This document shows, piece by piece, positions 1 through 7,469 of a stretch of DNA of 64,000 nt (position 1 is its first letter; every line of letters begins with the position of its first letter). The position numbers were made by a program, and so were the translations under genes. This DNA comes from Sulfitobacter sp. OXR-159 (GTDB lineage: Bacteria; Pseudomonadota; Alphaproteobacteria; Rhodobacterales; Rhodobacteraceae). A model generated the notes under the pieces. That model ran no database searches. It was not told the DNA's origin and saw only the letters and a program-made list of their open reading frames with translations. The DNA lies in contig NZ_CP139707.1 of assembly GCF_034377145.1 (NCBI RefSeq), positions 2,740,501 through 2,804,500 of the forward strand, in the 5' to 3' direction.

Positions 1-959
1 GGCCGGGCAATGCCCGCGTGCGGGTCAGTGTCGATCTGACGACCGAGCGTGAGGTGCGTGTGTCCCGCACGTTTGATCCCGCCCAGCAGGTGGCGCGGTC
101 GATCGAAACCCGCGTGCGCAACTCCAATGAAACCGACCCGGCGGCGGCGACGGTGGATGTGGCCAATAACATCCCCGATGAGCTGCGCGACGATGCGGGC
201 GGCGGCGCGGGGCAGTCCACCCGCTCCGAGAACGACGAGATCATCAACTACGAAATCGGCTCGGTCCAGAGCGAGCTTGTGCGCGAGCCGGGCGATATCG
301 AGCGTATCTCGGTCGCTGTTCTGGTGAACGGCAGCTATGGCACCCTGCCCGACGGGTCCGAGGGCTATATCGAGCGCAGCCCCGAAGAAATGCAACGTCT
401 GAGCCAACTGGTCAGCACGGCCATCGGTTTTGATCAGGGACGCGGCGATCAGGTGCAGGTCGACAGCCTTCAGTTCCTTGATTTCGATTCCGAGTTCAGC
501 AGCCCCGCAGGCCGTGGCTTGGGCGCGGTGCTGGCCGATAACGCCATGACCATCCTGCGCTCGCTCTTTGCCTTGGCGCTGGTGGCGATCATCATGGTGC
601 TGGGCGCGCGCCCGCTGCGCATGGTGCTGGATGCCACCCTGCCCCAACCCGCGCTGGCCGGTGCTGGCGCAGACGCGGGCCTGCTGGACGGTCCTGAGCA
701 GAATAACGCCCCCAAAGCGTTGACCGGCGGCACCCAGAACGAGACCCCGCCAAACCGCCTGCCCACCCCGGCGGGCGTCCAGACCGGTGCGGTGCTCGGC
801 CCAATGGACGAGATGCCCCGCGACATGGTGCAACTTGCTTCGGTCGAGGGCGCGGTGCAACACAGCCAATTGCGCGCCGTGGCCGAACTGGCCGAAGACA
901 ACACCGAAGACGCCCTGCGGGTTCTGGGCCAATGGCTGTCGGAAGGGGATGATCTGTGA
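1..959 (+). CDS. fliF: FliF, flagellar MS-ring protein, C-terminal part (cut by window edge)
   Basis: This is the C-terminal portion of the MS-ring protein that anchors the flagellar basal body in the inner membrane. The reading frame is open from base 3, so the true start lies upstream. Visible parts are the end of the periplasmic ring-building domain and a Pro/Thr/Asn-rich loop. A membrane helix near LRSLFALALVAII follows, then a cytoplasmic tail ending in an acidic stretch (LAEDNTEDALRVL) that fits the FliG-binding end of FliF. The stop codon overlaps the GTG start of fliH, and the next genes encode switch and export proteins, which supports the call. Confidence 0.93.
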   Translation, partial: PGNARVRVSVDLTTEREVRVSRTFDPAQQVARSIETRVRNSNETDPAAATVDVANNIPDELRDDAGGGAGQSTRSENDEIINYEIGSVQSELVREPGDIERISVAVLVNGSYGTLPDGSEGYIERSPEEMQRLSQLVSTAIGFDQGRGDQVQVDSLQFLDFDSEFSSPAGRGLGAVLADNAMTILRSLFALALVAIIMVLGARPLRMVLDATLPQPALAGAGADAGLLDGPEQNNAPKALTGGTQNETPPNRLPTPAGVQTGAVLGPMDEMPRDMVQLASVEGAVQHSQLRAVAELAEDNTEDALRVLGQWLSEGDDL

Positions 960-1618
960 TCACAACCCTCAAGCTGCAAAACTTCGACGAAGACGGCAAG
1001 AGCAAGCCGCAGGATCCGGCGCTGCCCACGCCCGAAGAAATTGAAGCGAAGATCAAAAAGGCCCATAAGCAAGGCCATATCGAAGGCTATCTGGCCGGGG
1101 CCGACGCGGGCCGGGCCGAGATGCATCAGACCATGCAGGCCGAACATGCCGTGATGGCTGAAAAGCTGGCACAGGAACTGGCGCGGCTGTCGCAGGCGAT
1201 GCAGGCCCATCAAGAGGCGCTGATGGCGCAGATCGTGGGCTTTACCCTGCAAACCTGCGAGATCGTCCTGCCCGAGGTGATCGAACGCCTGTCGACCGCG
1301 CGGGTGAAAAAGACCGTGACCCAATCGCTGAAAATGGCCATCGGGTCGAGCCAGATCAAAGTGCGCCTGTCGCCCGCCACGCTTGACCAGATTGGCCCAG
1401 ACCTGCGCCAACGCGCTGTGTACTACAAATGCGACGGCGTGCTGGACCTGCGCGCCGATGCCGGCCTGCCCGATGGGGATGCCCGCATGGAATGGGATCA
1501 CGGCAGCCTTGATTACGGGTTCAAAAAGATTTGCGACCGCCTGCTCGCCGAATTGCGCGACACCCATGCGCGGGCGCTGACAGCACAAAAGGAGAAGGAC
1601 GGAAATGGACAAGCCTGA
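956..1618 (+). CDS. fliH: FliH-like flagellar export ATPase regulator
   Basis: A 220-residue soluble protein matching FliH, which binds the export ATPase FliI and links it to the C-ring. The N-terminal third is charged, with a Gly-spaced helix (KQGHIEGYLAGADAGRAE) of the kind found in FliH. A long helical middle and a compact C-terminal domain follow. Translation starts at GTG 956 in a GTGA overlap with fliF, and the end overlaps fliN by 14 bases, so the genes are translationally coupled. FliH sequences diverge strongly, so position between fliF and fliN carries much of the weight. Confidence 0.8.
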   Translation: MITTLKLQNFDEDGKSKPQDPALPTPEEIEAKIKKAHKQGHIEGYLAGADAGRAEMHQTMQAEHAVMAEKLAQELARLSQAMQAHQEALMAQIVGFTLQTCEIVLPEVIERLSTARVKKTVTQSLKMAIGSSQIKVRLSPATLDQIGPDLRQRAVYYKCDGVLDLRADAGLPDGDARMEWDHGSLDYGFKKICDRLLAELRDTHARALTAQKEKDGNGQA

Positions 1619-2051
1619 CCTGCAATCGCCCAAAGACGACAACAACGCCGAAGGCAAAGCACCTGACGCAACGCCAGAACAGCCGCGCGCCGATGCCTTT
1701 GGCAATACCGCCAGTACAGGCAGCGATGACGCGGGCGTCTTCCCGCAACTCGACACTGAAGACTCGCGCAACGCCCTTGCCCCCCGCCCCGAGGCCGGTG
1801 GCGCTGGTATCAACGCCATGTTGAACGTCGGCCTAGATGTGCAGATCGTGCTGGGCCAAGCCCGCATGCCGATTTCGCGCCTGCTGGAACTCACCCGAGG
1901 CTCCATTGTAGAGCTGAACCGCAAAATCGGCGCGCCGGTCGACCTCATGGTCTCTGACCGTCTGGTGGCGCGCGGCGATCTTGTGAAGGTCGGCGAAGAC
2001 CGGCTTGGCGTGTCCCTGACCCAGATCGTCAAGGACTATGTCCCTGACTGA
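1605..2051 (+). CDS. fliN: FliN, flagellar motor switch protein
   Basis: A 148-residue FliN protein. Residues 1-65 are a low-complexity Asp/Asn/Ala-rich leader. The last 80 residues form the SpoA domain that builds the bottom of the C-ring, with the family pattern LDVQIVLGQ...LLELTRGSIVELN...PVDLMVSDRLVARGD. The ATG at 1605 follows an AAGGAG ribosome-binding site inside the end of fliH, and the end overlaps fliP by 14 bases. No FliM gene is present in the window. Confidence 0.92.
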   Translation: MDKPDLQSPKDDNNAEGKAPDATPEQPRADAFGNTASTGSDDAGVFPQLDTEDSRNALAPRPEAGGAGINAMLNVGLDVQIVLGQARMPISRLLELTRGSIVELNRKIGAPVDLMVSDRLVARGDLVKVGEDRLGVSLTQIVKDYVPD

Positions 2052-2874
2052 CCTCCCCTCTCTGCGCGCCTATGCGTCGGGCCGCATGGGCCTTGCCCTG
2101 CTGGTGCTTCTCGCCAGTGGCGGCATGGCCATGGCCCAAGACGGAGGGTTTCTCTCCACGCTGTCGGATGTGATTGGCGACACCGCGCCCGGCAGTGACG
2201 AAAACGCCAATCTGTCGGGCCGCATCGTTCAGTTCATCGCGCTGGTCACCGTGCTGAGCATCGCGCCGGGGCTCTTGGTGGTGATGACCAGCTTCACGCG
2301 CTTTGTCATCGTCCTGTCGATGCTGCGCTCGGCCCTTGGCCTGAACCAGACCCCGCCCAATATCGTGCTGACCTCGCTGGCGCTGTTCATGACCTTCTTC
2401 GTCATGCAGCCAGTGTTCGAGGACGCCTATGAGGCCGGAATCGAGCCGCTGCTGGAAAACGCCATCGGCGAAGAACAGGCGCTGGAGCGGATCGCGGCCC
2501 CGTTCAAAAACTTTATGTACGTCAACACCCGGCCCGAGGATTACGCCCTGTTCCTGCGCATCGCCCCGGCGGATGAAGAGGCCGAAGAGACCCCCCTGCC
2601 CGCCTCGGCAGAGGAGGCCACCTTTCGCCATCTCGTTCCGGCCTTCATGATCTCGGAACTGCGCCGCGCCTTTACCATCGGCTTTCTGATCTACCTGCCC
2701 TTCGTCGCCATCGACCTCATCATCGCCTCGGTCTTGATGAGTGCGGGCATGATGATGCTGCCCCCGGTGTTGATCTCCCTGCCGTTCAAGGTGATCTTCT
2801 TTGTGCTGATCGACGGTTGGTACATGCTGGCAGGATCGCTGATCGAAAGCTATGTGCCGCTTGCCGGTGGCTGA
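2038..2874 (+). CDS. fliP: FliP, flagellar type III export gate protein
   Basis: A 278-residue inner-membrane protein of the flagellar export gate, where FliP assembles with FliQ and FliR. It has a cleavable-looking N-terminal signal (MGLALLVLLASGGMAMAQ) followed by the conserved membrane segments. Family-typical stretches are SFTRFVIVLSMLRSALGLNQ, TPPNIVLTSLALFMTFFVM and, near the C-terminus, FLIYLPFVAIDLIIASVLMS. Length and order match FliP throughout. The start overlaps the end of fliN by 14 bases. Confidence 0.96.
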   Translation: MSLTDLPSLRAYASGRMGLALLVLLASGGMAMAQDGGFLSTLSDVIGDTAPGSDENANLSGRIVQFIALVTVLSIAPGLLVVMTSFTRFVIVLSMLRSALGLNQTPPNIVLTSLALFMTFFVMQPVFEDAYEAGIEPLLENAIGEEQALERIAAPFKNFMYVNTRPEDYALFLRIAPADEEAEETPLPASAEEATFRHLVPAFMISELRRAFTIGFLIYLPFVAIDLIIASVLMSAGMMMLPPVLISLPFKVIFFVLIDGWYMLAGSLIESYVPLAGG

Positions 2875-2896
2875 CCTGCACTGAAAGGATTTAACC

Positions 2897-3946
2897 ATGT
2901 CGACCAATGCCCTTTCCAAAACCCGCAGAAAGCCCATCACGGTGGAGGATCTGAACGGTCCCACCAAGGCGGCCATCACCTTTCTCTGCCTCGGAGAGCA
3001 GACCGGTTCGGAACTCATGCAAAAGCTCGGCACCGCCGAGATCGAGCGCATCACCAGCGCCATGAGCCGCCTTGGCCCGATCCCCGCAGAGGTGGTGGAA
3101 CATGTGCTTAAAGAGTTCACTCAAAAGGTGGTCAGCGGCACAGGATCGGTCGTAGGGTCGCTGTCGACGGCAGAGTCCATGCTGCGCAAGTTCATGCCCG
3201 AAGAACAGGTGACCAGCATCATGGCCGGGCTCAAGGACAGCGAGCGCGAGAACGCCATGTGGCGCGGCTTTGGCGCGCTGGATGAGACGGTGATCGCCAA
3301 CTATCTCAAGGGCGAGCACGACCAGACTGCGGCGGCGATCCTCAACAACGTCGACACCAGCGTGGCCGCCAAAGTGCTGCCGCTGCTCGGCCCTGAGCGG
3401 ATGCAAGACATCGCCGAACGCATGATCGCGATGGAGGCCGTGCCGCTGCACATGATGCAGCAGATCGAAGAGACGTTGAAACAAGACATTCTGTCGAACG
3501 CGATGCACACCAATTCGGTCGAGACGCATCAACGCATGGCGGACCTTTTCAACCAGTTGGATGTGCAGGCCTTCGAAGAGCTTTCCGGTGCACTGGACGC
3601 GCGTATTCCCGACGCCTTCCAAGCCATCAAACAGCGTATGTTCGTCTTTGACGATCTGTTCAAACTGCCGATGCAGGACTTGGCGCAGGTGATGCGCGGG
3701 CTGGATGGGGCCACCCTGCCCATGGCGATGCGCGGAGCCAAGAAAGAGCAGCGCGATCACCTAATGGAATGTCTGCCGCAACGCTCGCGTCAGATGCTGA
3801 TGGACGAAATGGCCGCCACCGGTCCGGTCCGGGGCCGCGACGTGCGCGCCGCACAGGCTGCGATGGTGGAATATGCCAAGACCCTCGCCGACGAGGGCGT
3901 GATCGAACTGCCCTCGGCAGCCGATGACGACGAATTCATCGAATAA
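2897..3946 (+). CDS. fliG: FliG, flagellar motor switch protein
   Basis: A 349-residue FliG, the C-ring protein that binds FliF and receives torque from the MotA stator. The N-terminal domain begins TKAAITFLCLGEQTGSELMQKL. The middle domain contains the ARM-like repeats around LLGPERMQDIAERM, and the C-terminal torque domain includes the FDDLFKLPMQDLAQVMR region. A ribosome-binding site (GAAAGG) sits upstream of ATG 2897. It is the last gene of the rightward fliF-fliH-fliN-fliP-fliG run and converges on the DUF1217 gene with only six bases between them. Confidence 0.95.
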   Translation: MSTNALSKTRRKPITVEDLNGPTKAAITFLCLGEQTGSELMQKLGTAEIERITSAMSRLGPIPAEVVEHVLKEFTQKVVSGTGSVVGSLSTAESMLRKFMPEEQVTSIMAGLKDSERENAMWRGFGALDETVIANYLKGEHDQTAAAILNNVDTSVAAKVLPLLGPERMQDIAERMIAMEAVPLHMMQQIEETLKQDILSNAMHTNSVETHQRMADLFNQLDVQAFEELSGALDARIPDAFQAIKQRMFVFDDLFKLPMQDLAQVMRGLDGATLPMAMRGAKKEQRDHLMECLPQRSRQMLMDEMAATGPVRGRDVRAAQAAMVEYAKTLADEGVIELPSAADDDEFIE

Positions 3947-3952
3947 AGAGGG

Positions 3953-4786
3953 TTAGCGGTAGGCGCTCGACGCGCTGTAGCCGCCGGTGATCGTGGGGAT
4001 GTCGATGGTGATGGCCGTAAAGGTGCTGCCCTGACCGATAGAGACGGCCCCCTGCATCAGCGAAAGCACGGTGCTCGACGACGACGAGACGCCCTCTACC
4101 GCATCGTAAATCGCCGAGAACCGCGAGACGAGCTTGTCGACCTCGGCGGGGTCTTTCAGCTTTTCGATGTCAAACTTCTGCTCAAAAAGCGCGATCTGGC
4201 GGTCGAGATCGACCCCAATCGCCTCATCCGGTACGCCAAGTGCACGGCGCATGAAACTACCGAGGTCTTCGTCTTTCAACACGTCGAGCCAAGTGTTGAT
4301 TTCAGAGGCTCTGGATTTGAACTCCAAGGCAATCCGGGCGCCTTCGTTGTCTTCCCCGGCGGCATTCAACACGAAACGCTCTTTGAAACGGTCGATCATC
4401 TCGGCTTGCCAGTCGAGCTTATCAAGGTTCGCGCTGCTCCCCCCCCCGGGGGTGAAACCCAAAGTCTGATACATGTCCCGGATCTTGGGGTCGCTGAGGC
4501 GGTTCACCAGTGCGGAACTGTCGGTGATATCGCTTTCCAGCGTCTTACGGATCATCGCCTTGCCAAAGATCTGATCTTCGAGGTCGAAGGCCCGCATGAC
4601 GAAAGTATAGACTTCCGTATCGGCAATCAGTTCCTGCGGGGAAGAGATGCTGCCGATACGTTCTTCAAAAGCGGCGATTTGCCGAGCGTTCAGGGCGTTG
4701 CTGGCGGCAAGGTCGAGCTGTTTGTCGCGCGTTGCGTCAAACAGCTTAACCGCCACCTGCGTGCCAATGCCGCCCAGCGAAATCAT
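3953..4786 (-). CDS. DUF1217-type flagellar-locus protein of unknown function
   Basis: A 277-residue protein that resembles the alphaproteobacterial DUF1217 family found in flagellar clusters. It begins MISLGGIGTQVAVKLFD and is largely helical, with recurrent segments of the type FVMRAFDLEDQIFGKAMIRKTLE and FMRRALGVPDEA. No signal peptide or membrane helix is evident. It is the last gene of the leftward fliC-flaF-flbT unit and overlaps flbT in an ATGA junction, implying coupled translation. A role in flagellin handling is an inference from position only. Confidence 0.7.
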   Translation of the reverse strand: MISLGGIGTQVAVKLFDATRDKQLDLAASNALNARQIAAFEERIGSISSPQELIADTEVYTFVMRAFDLEDQIFGKAMIRKTLESDITDSSALVNRLSDPKIRDMYQTLGFTPGGGSSANLDKLDWQAEMIDRFKERFVLNAAGEDNEGARIALEFKSRASEINTWLDVLKDEDLGSFMRRALGVPDEAIGVDLDRQIALFEQKFDIEKLKDPAEVDKLVSRFSAIYDAVEGVSSSSSTVLSLMQGAVSIGQGSTFTAITIDIPTITGGYSASSAYR

Positions 4787-5208
4787 GCGTGCGCGGCCTC
4801 ATGGTTAGGCGCCGGAGGGGCCGGGCGAAGCTGCATCAGCTCGGTCTCGTATTTGAGCACCGCGCGCAGCTCGCTCATTGCTTTGTAAAAGTCGGCCATA
4901 GAGACGAAGTTCGCCGCTTCCATGATGCGAATACGCATTTCAGTGCCAAAGCAGCAGGCCAGATCGGCCAAGCCTTGCTGGATCATCGGCAAGATTTGAT
5001 CGCGTGTATCGGGACGGATCAGCGCCGTTTGCACCAAGAAATAGACCTTGGAAACAGGCGTGGATTCCGCATCCGGCTTCAACAGATCGGACTCGCGCAC
5101 AATGTCGGCGCGGTTCTCGACCGTCAGCGCTTGGCGGCGGTCGCCGTTGCGGATGACGCAGCCGTTCACGACCACACGTTCGCGGGGGCGAAGGGTGAGT
5201 TTCAGCAT
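4783..5208 (-). CDS. flbT: FlbT, flagellin mRNA regulator
   Basis: A 141-residue FlbT protein. In Caulobacter, FlbT binds the flagellin 5' untranslated region and lowers its translation or stability until hooks are built. The opening MLKLTLRPRERVVVNGCVIRNGDRR and the central SDLLKPDAESTPVSKVYFLVQ are typical. The start is placed at the Met of MLKL (base 5208), directly after flaF, because an upstream extension would be Arg-rich and unlike the family. It overlaps the DUF1217 gene by four bases downstream. Confidence 0.92.
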   Translation of the reverse strand: MLKLTLRPRERVVVNGCVIRNGDRRQALTVENRADIVRESDLLKPDAESTPVSKVYFLVQTALIRPDTRDQILPMIQQGLADLACCFGTEMRIRIMEAANFVSMADFYKAMSELRAVLKYETELMQLRPAPPAPNHEAAHA

Positions 5209-5209
5209 C

Positions 5210-5614
5210 TTACACCTCCTGCATCTGCGGCGCGGCCTGCCCAGCCAAACCTGCGGCAATGTTGCCATTGATCTCGACAAGACCCGCCAAGCGGCCTTCG
5301 CCAGCCATCAGCGCGGTGCTGTGACGGTCCACCCAAAGTGCGATGGAAATGAGCGAGGCTTTCAGCCCGTCGGGCATCTTGTTTTCCGGCTCAGACAGGT
5401 CAAAGCGCAGGGCCGACCAGAACCGTTGATTTTCGTAAATTGCGTCGCGCAGACCGGAGGCGAGGATGTTCAACCGCTCGCTTTTGTCTTCGGTCGCATC
5501 AAAACCTTGGCCCTTATCGGCAAGCTCATGTGTGACGCGGCTCAGGATGCGGCGTTCGATCTGCCGCGGGGTTTCGCTTTCGCGAATTGTTCGTTTGTAT
5601 GCTGCCAGCCCCAT
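5210..5614 (-). CDS. flaF: FlaF, flagellar biosynthesis regulator
   Basis: A 134-residue FlaF protein. In Caulobacter, FlaF is needed for flagellin production and acts with FlbT, its antagonist. Family features are the start MGLAAYKRTIRESETPRQIERRILS and the segment NQRFWSALRFDLSEPENKMPDGLKASLISIALWVDRHS. An AAGGAAG ribosome-binding site precedes the ATG. The gene is separated from fliC by about 100 bases that hold two tandem hairpins, and one base separates it from flbT. Confidence 0.93.
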   Translation of the reverse strand: MGLAAYKRTIRESETPRQIERRILSRVTHELADKGQGFDATEDKSERLNILASGLRDAIYENQRFWSALRFDLSEPENKMPDGLKASLISIALWVDRHSTALMAGEGRLAGLVEINGNIAAGLAGQAAPQMQEV

Positions 5615-5649
5615 AGGAATTCTTCCTTGTTTTTATATATTGCTGCCTG

Positions 5650-5675
5650 CCAACCGCAAATTCTGAGGCGGTTGG
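5650..5675 (-). terminator. Hairpin 2 between fliC and flaF
   Basis: Perfect 8-bp inverted repeat, CCAACCGC and GCGGTTGG, with a 10-base A/T-rich loop. It is the second of two adjacent stem-loops met by transcription leaving fliC. An AT-rich run follows before flaF. It may be an attenuator or an mRNA-processing or stability element. Confidence 0.5.
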
Positions 5676-5677
5676 AC

Positions 5678-5706
5678 CGGGGCCAAAGCGCTAGGCTCTG
5701 GCCCCG
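5678..5706 (-). terminator. Hairpin 1 just downstream of flagellin
   Basis: Perfect 8-bp inverted repeat, CGGGGCCA and TGGCCCCG, with a 13-base loop, starting 14 bases past the fliC stop codon. No U-run follows directly, so it could stabilise the flagellin transcript as well as terminate it. Confidence 0.55.
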
Positions 5707-5719
5707 AAAACCCTAATCC

Positions 5720-6676
5720 TTAACGGAACAGGCTCAGGATGTTCTGCGGCGCCTGGTTGGCGATCGACAGGGACTGCGATGCCAGCTGCTGCTGAACCTG
5801 AAGCGCCTGAAGACGGGCGGCTTCTTCTTCCATGTTGGCGTCAACCATCGCGCCAACACCGGTGTCGAGGTTGTCGGTCAGCTTGGTCAGGAACTCTTGC
5901 TGGTTTTCGATGGATTTCTGACCAACGCCAAGAGTGGTCGAAGCTTCAATAGCTTCCCCCAAGAGGTCTTCGGACGCAGTCAAAGAGTTCTTGAGATAGT
6001 CCTGACCGGCAATTTCAGCTGCCGCAGGAGTGGCGGCACCCGCCACGGCGGCATCATAACCGGTTTTGAAAGCATCCGCGACTGCTTTGAAATCGGTGTA
6101 GGTCCGCTTTAGGTCTACACCGCTGACGTCCATTGTTGTTGCTGCTACACCAGTGGCGTTACGGGTAATCCCGGTGACAACACTAAGGGAACGAGCCTGT
6201 TCGGTGGTGGTAGCCCCAGCAGAAATCGAGCCGTCACCTGCTACAGTTGTCCCAGTTGCGACGGTATTGCCCGAGCCGATCAGATCATCGCCGTTAAAAG
6301 TTGCTTGGCTGATGGAAGCGTCCATCTGCTTAACAATTTCATCAAGCTCATTCTTGACGTCTTCGATGCTGCCGCCGCCTTGAGCGAAGGCAACACGCTC
6401 CGAAAACTGGCGCGCGAGGTCCTTAAAGCTATCAGCTCCGACGTTGGCTGTCGCCAAAGAATTTTTGGTCAACGTCAAGCTTTCGTTGATCGATTTGGTC
6501 ATACCGCTATCGCCCTTCATCGTTTCCGAGATGGCAAAATAAGCGGCGTTGTCGCCAGCGTTCGAAACTTTCAGACCGGTCGAGATACGGTCTTGGGTCT
6601 GATTCAGGCTCGAATTGACGCTCCGCAGAGTCGACAGAGCGTTCATGGCGGATGTGTTTGTGTTGATCGAAGACAT
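5720..6676 (-). CDS. fliC: Flagellin
   Basis: A 318-residue flagellin, the filament subunit. The N-terminal D0/D1 region starts MSSINTNTSAMNALSTLRSVN with the conserved RISTGLKVSNAGDNAAYFAI. The C-terminal D1/D0 region ends in LQALQVQQQLASQSLSIANQAPQNILSLFR. The variable middle, about residues 145-210, is short and Thr/Ala/Gly-rich, as in other small alphaproteobacterial flagellins. Only one flagellin gene is present in the window. It is followed by flaF and flbT, which are expected to control its translation. Confidence 0.97.
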   Translation of the reverse strand: MSSINTNTSAMNALSTLRSVNSSLNQTQDRISTGLKVSNAGDNAAYFAISETMKGDSGMTKSINESLTLTKNSLATANVGADSFKDLARQFSERVAFAQGGGSIEDVKNELDEIVKQMDASISQATFNGDDLIGSGNTVATGTTVAGDGSISAGATTTEQARSLSVVTGITRNATGVAATTMDVSGVDLKRTYTDFKAVADAFKTGYDAAVAGAATPAAAEIAGQDYLKNSLTASEDLLGEAIEASTTLGVGQKSIENQQEFLTKLTDNLDTGVGAMVDANMEEEAARLQALQVQQQLASQSLSIANQAPQNILSLFR

Positions 6677-6783
6677 GTTCTTATTCCAGACTATTCTAGT
6701 TCGTTATGTCGTCGTTCTGACAACTGCGGGGCGAACCCGCTTGATTACGTTTTTACGCTAAAACTTGGCAACATTGAGGCAAT
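6677..6783 (-). promoter_or_regulatory. Flagellin upstream region
   Basis: This 107-base gap must hold the fliC promoter and 5' untranslated region. A small stem (GCGGG/CCCGC, loop GCGAA, 6726-6740) lies 50-65 bases before the start codon. By analogy with Caulobacter the fliC leader is where FlbT would act. On the coding strand TAGAATAG and GGAATAAG lie close to the start and resemble the element seen at other flagellar promoters here. No sigma-54 or sigma-28 box was convincing. Confidence 0.4.
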
Positions 6784-7161
6784 TCAGAAACTTTTGTCCA
6801 CGGTTGTTATCAGTGTTGCGCGGTTGTCACGTTTTGCACCGCTTCGGCCGTAAATGCCTGCAATGCTGTGCTTTTCCCGGATTTGGGAAACCTGTGAGAT
6901 CATCTCTGACGTGGCTTGGCGGGCCAATTGCAGGTGGTGATGATCGCGCGCGATCAAATCTTTTAGATCGCGCAGTTTATCTTTGCTGACCGCTTCGGGG
7001 TCGTGGCTGAGTTGCTCTTCCAGCACGGCGGTGAGTCGGGCCTTTTCGCTAGCAAATTCGACCAGTTGATTGAACGCCCCGCCCTCCACCGCGGCAATTT
7101 CGCGGCGCAGCAGATTGCCCAAGGCGTCAACGGCGGCGAGTGCTTTGCGCGGATCGCTCAT
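6784..7161 (-). CDS. FlgN-like flagellar chaperone (small helical protein)
   Basis: A 125-residue, highly charged helical protein beginning MSDPRKALAAVDALGNLLRREIAAVEGGAFNQL. The size, the all-helical character and the position beside flgJ-flgI-flgL-flgK fit FlgN, the export chaperone for the hook-filament junction proteins FlgK and FlgL. The start is set at base 7161, where ATG overlaps the end of the upstream rod gene by four bases. FlgN proteins are weakly conserved, so the assignment rests largely on context. Confidence 0.6.
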   Translation of the reverse strand: MSDPRKALAAVDALGNLLRREIAAVEGGAFNQLVEFASEKARLTAVLEEQLSHDPEAVSKDKLRDLKDLIARDHHHLQLARQATSEMISQVSQIREKHSIAGIYGRSGAKRDNRATLITTVDKSF

Positions 7162-7460
7162 CGGTCTGCCCCCGTTTGATAGCGCTGCATGGCGGTCTCG
7201 ATACTGCGGGCAATTCCGGTGCTGTTCTGCTCGGCGATGCTTTCGCCGATCGCGTTGGACAGAAAGCTGCGCCAAGTCTCTTCGGCATGGCCGCCGCCGA
7301 AGCTGCCGATATCCACGGTCGAGAGCATTTCATCGACCATCTGTCCGAGGAACATCGCCTCGAACTCCTGCGCCTTTTCAGCGGTGACGGCGTCGGCCTG
7401 GGTCACTGCGGGCTTGGCTGCCGGGGTCGGCGCGGGGATTGGGAAAGATGCGAATTCCAT
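7158..7460 (-). CDS. flgJ: FlgJ-type rod-binding protein (no muramidase domain)
   Basis: A 100-residue protein equal to the N-terminal rod-binding domain of FlgJ. The diagnostic core is AQEFEAMFLGQMVDEML, followed by FGGGHAEETWRSFLSNAIGESIAEQ. The peptidoglycan hydrolase domain of enterobacterial FlgJ is absent, as is usual in alphaproteobacteria. It acts as a rod-cap chaperone in the periplasm. It lies between flgI and the FlgN-like gene, overlapping the latter by four bases. A separate lytic enzyme must open the cell wall; none was recognised in the window. Confidence 0.85.
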   Translation of the reverse strand: MEFASFPIPAPTPAAKPAVTQADAVTAEKAQEFEAMFLGQMVDEMLSTVDIGSFGGGHAEETWRSFLSNAIGESIAEQNSTGIARSIETAMQRYQTGADR

Positions 7461-7469
7461 GACCTACCC

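Noticed and set aside
470..2032. A 520-codon open frame on the minus strand across fliF-fliH-fliN
   Set aside because: It is antisense to three well-recognised flagellar genes, has a composition typical of GC-rich shadow frames and no recognisable domain.
6677..6783. A sigma-54 or sigma-28 promoter for flagellin
   Set aside because: No TGGCAC-N5-TTGC or TAAA-N15-GCCGATAA type match good enough to report was found.
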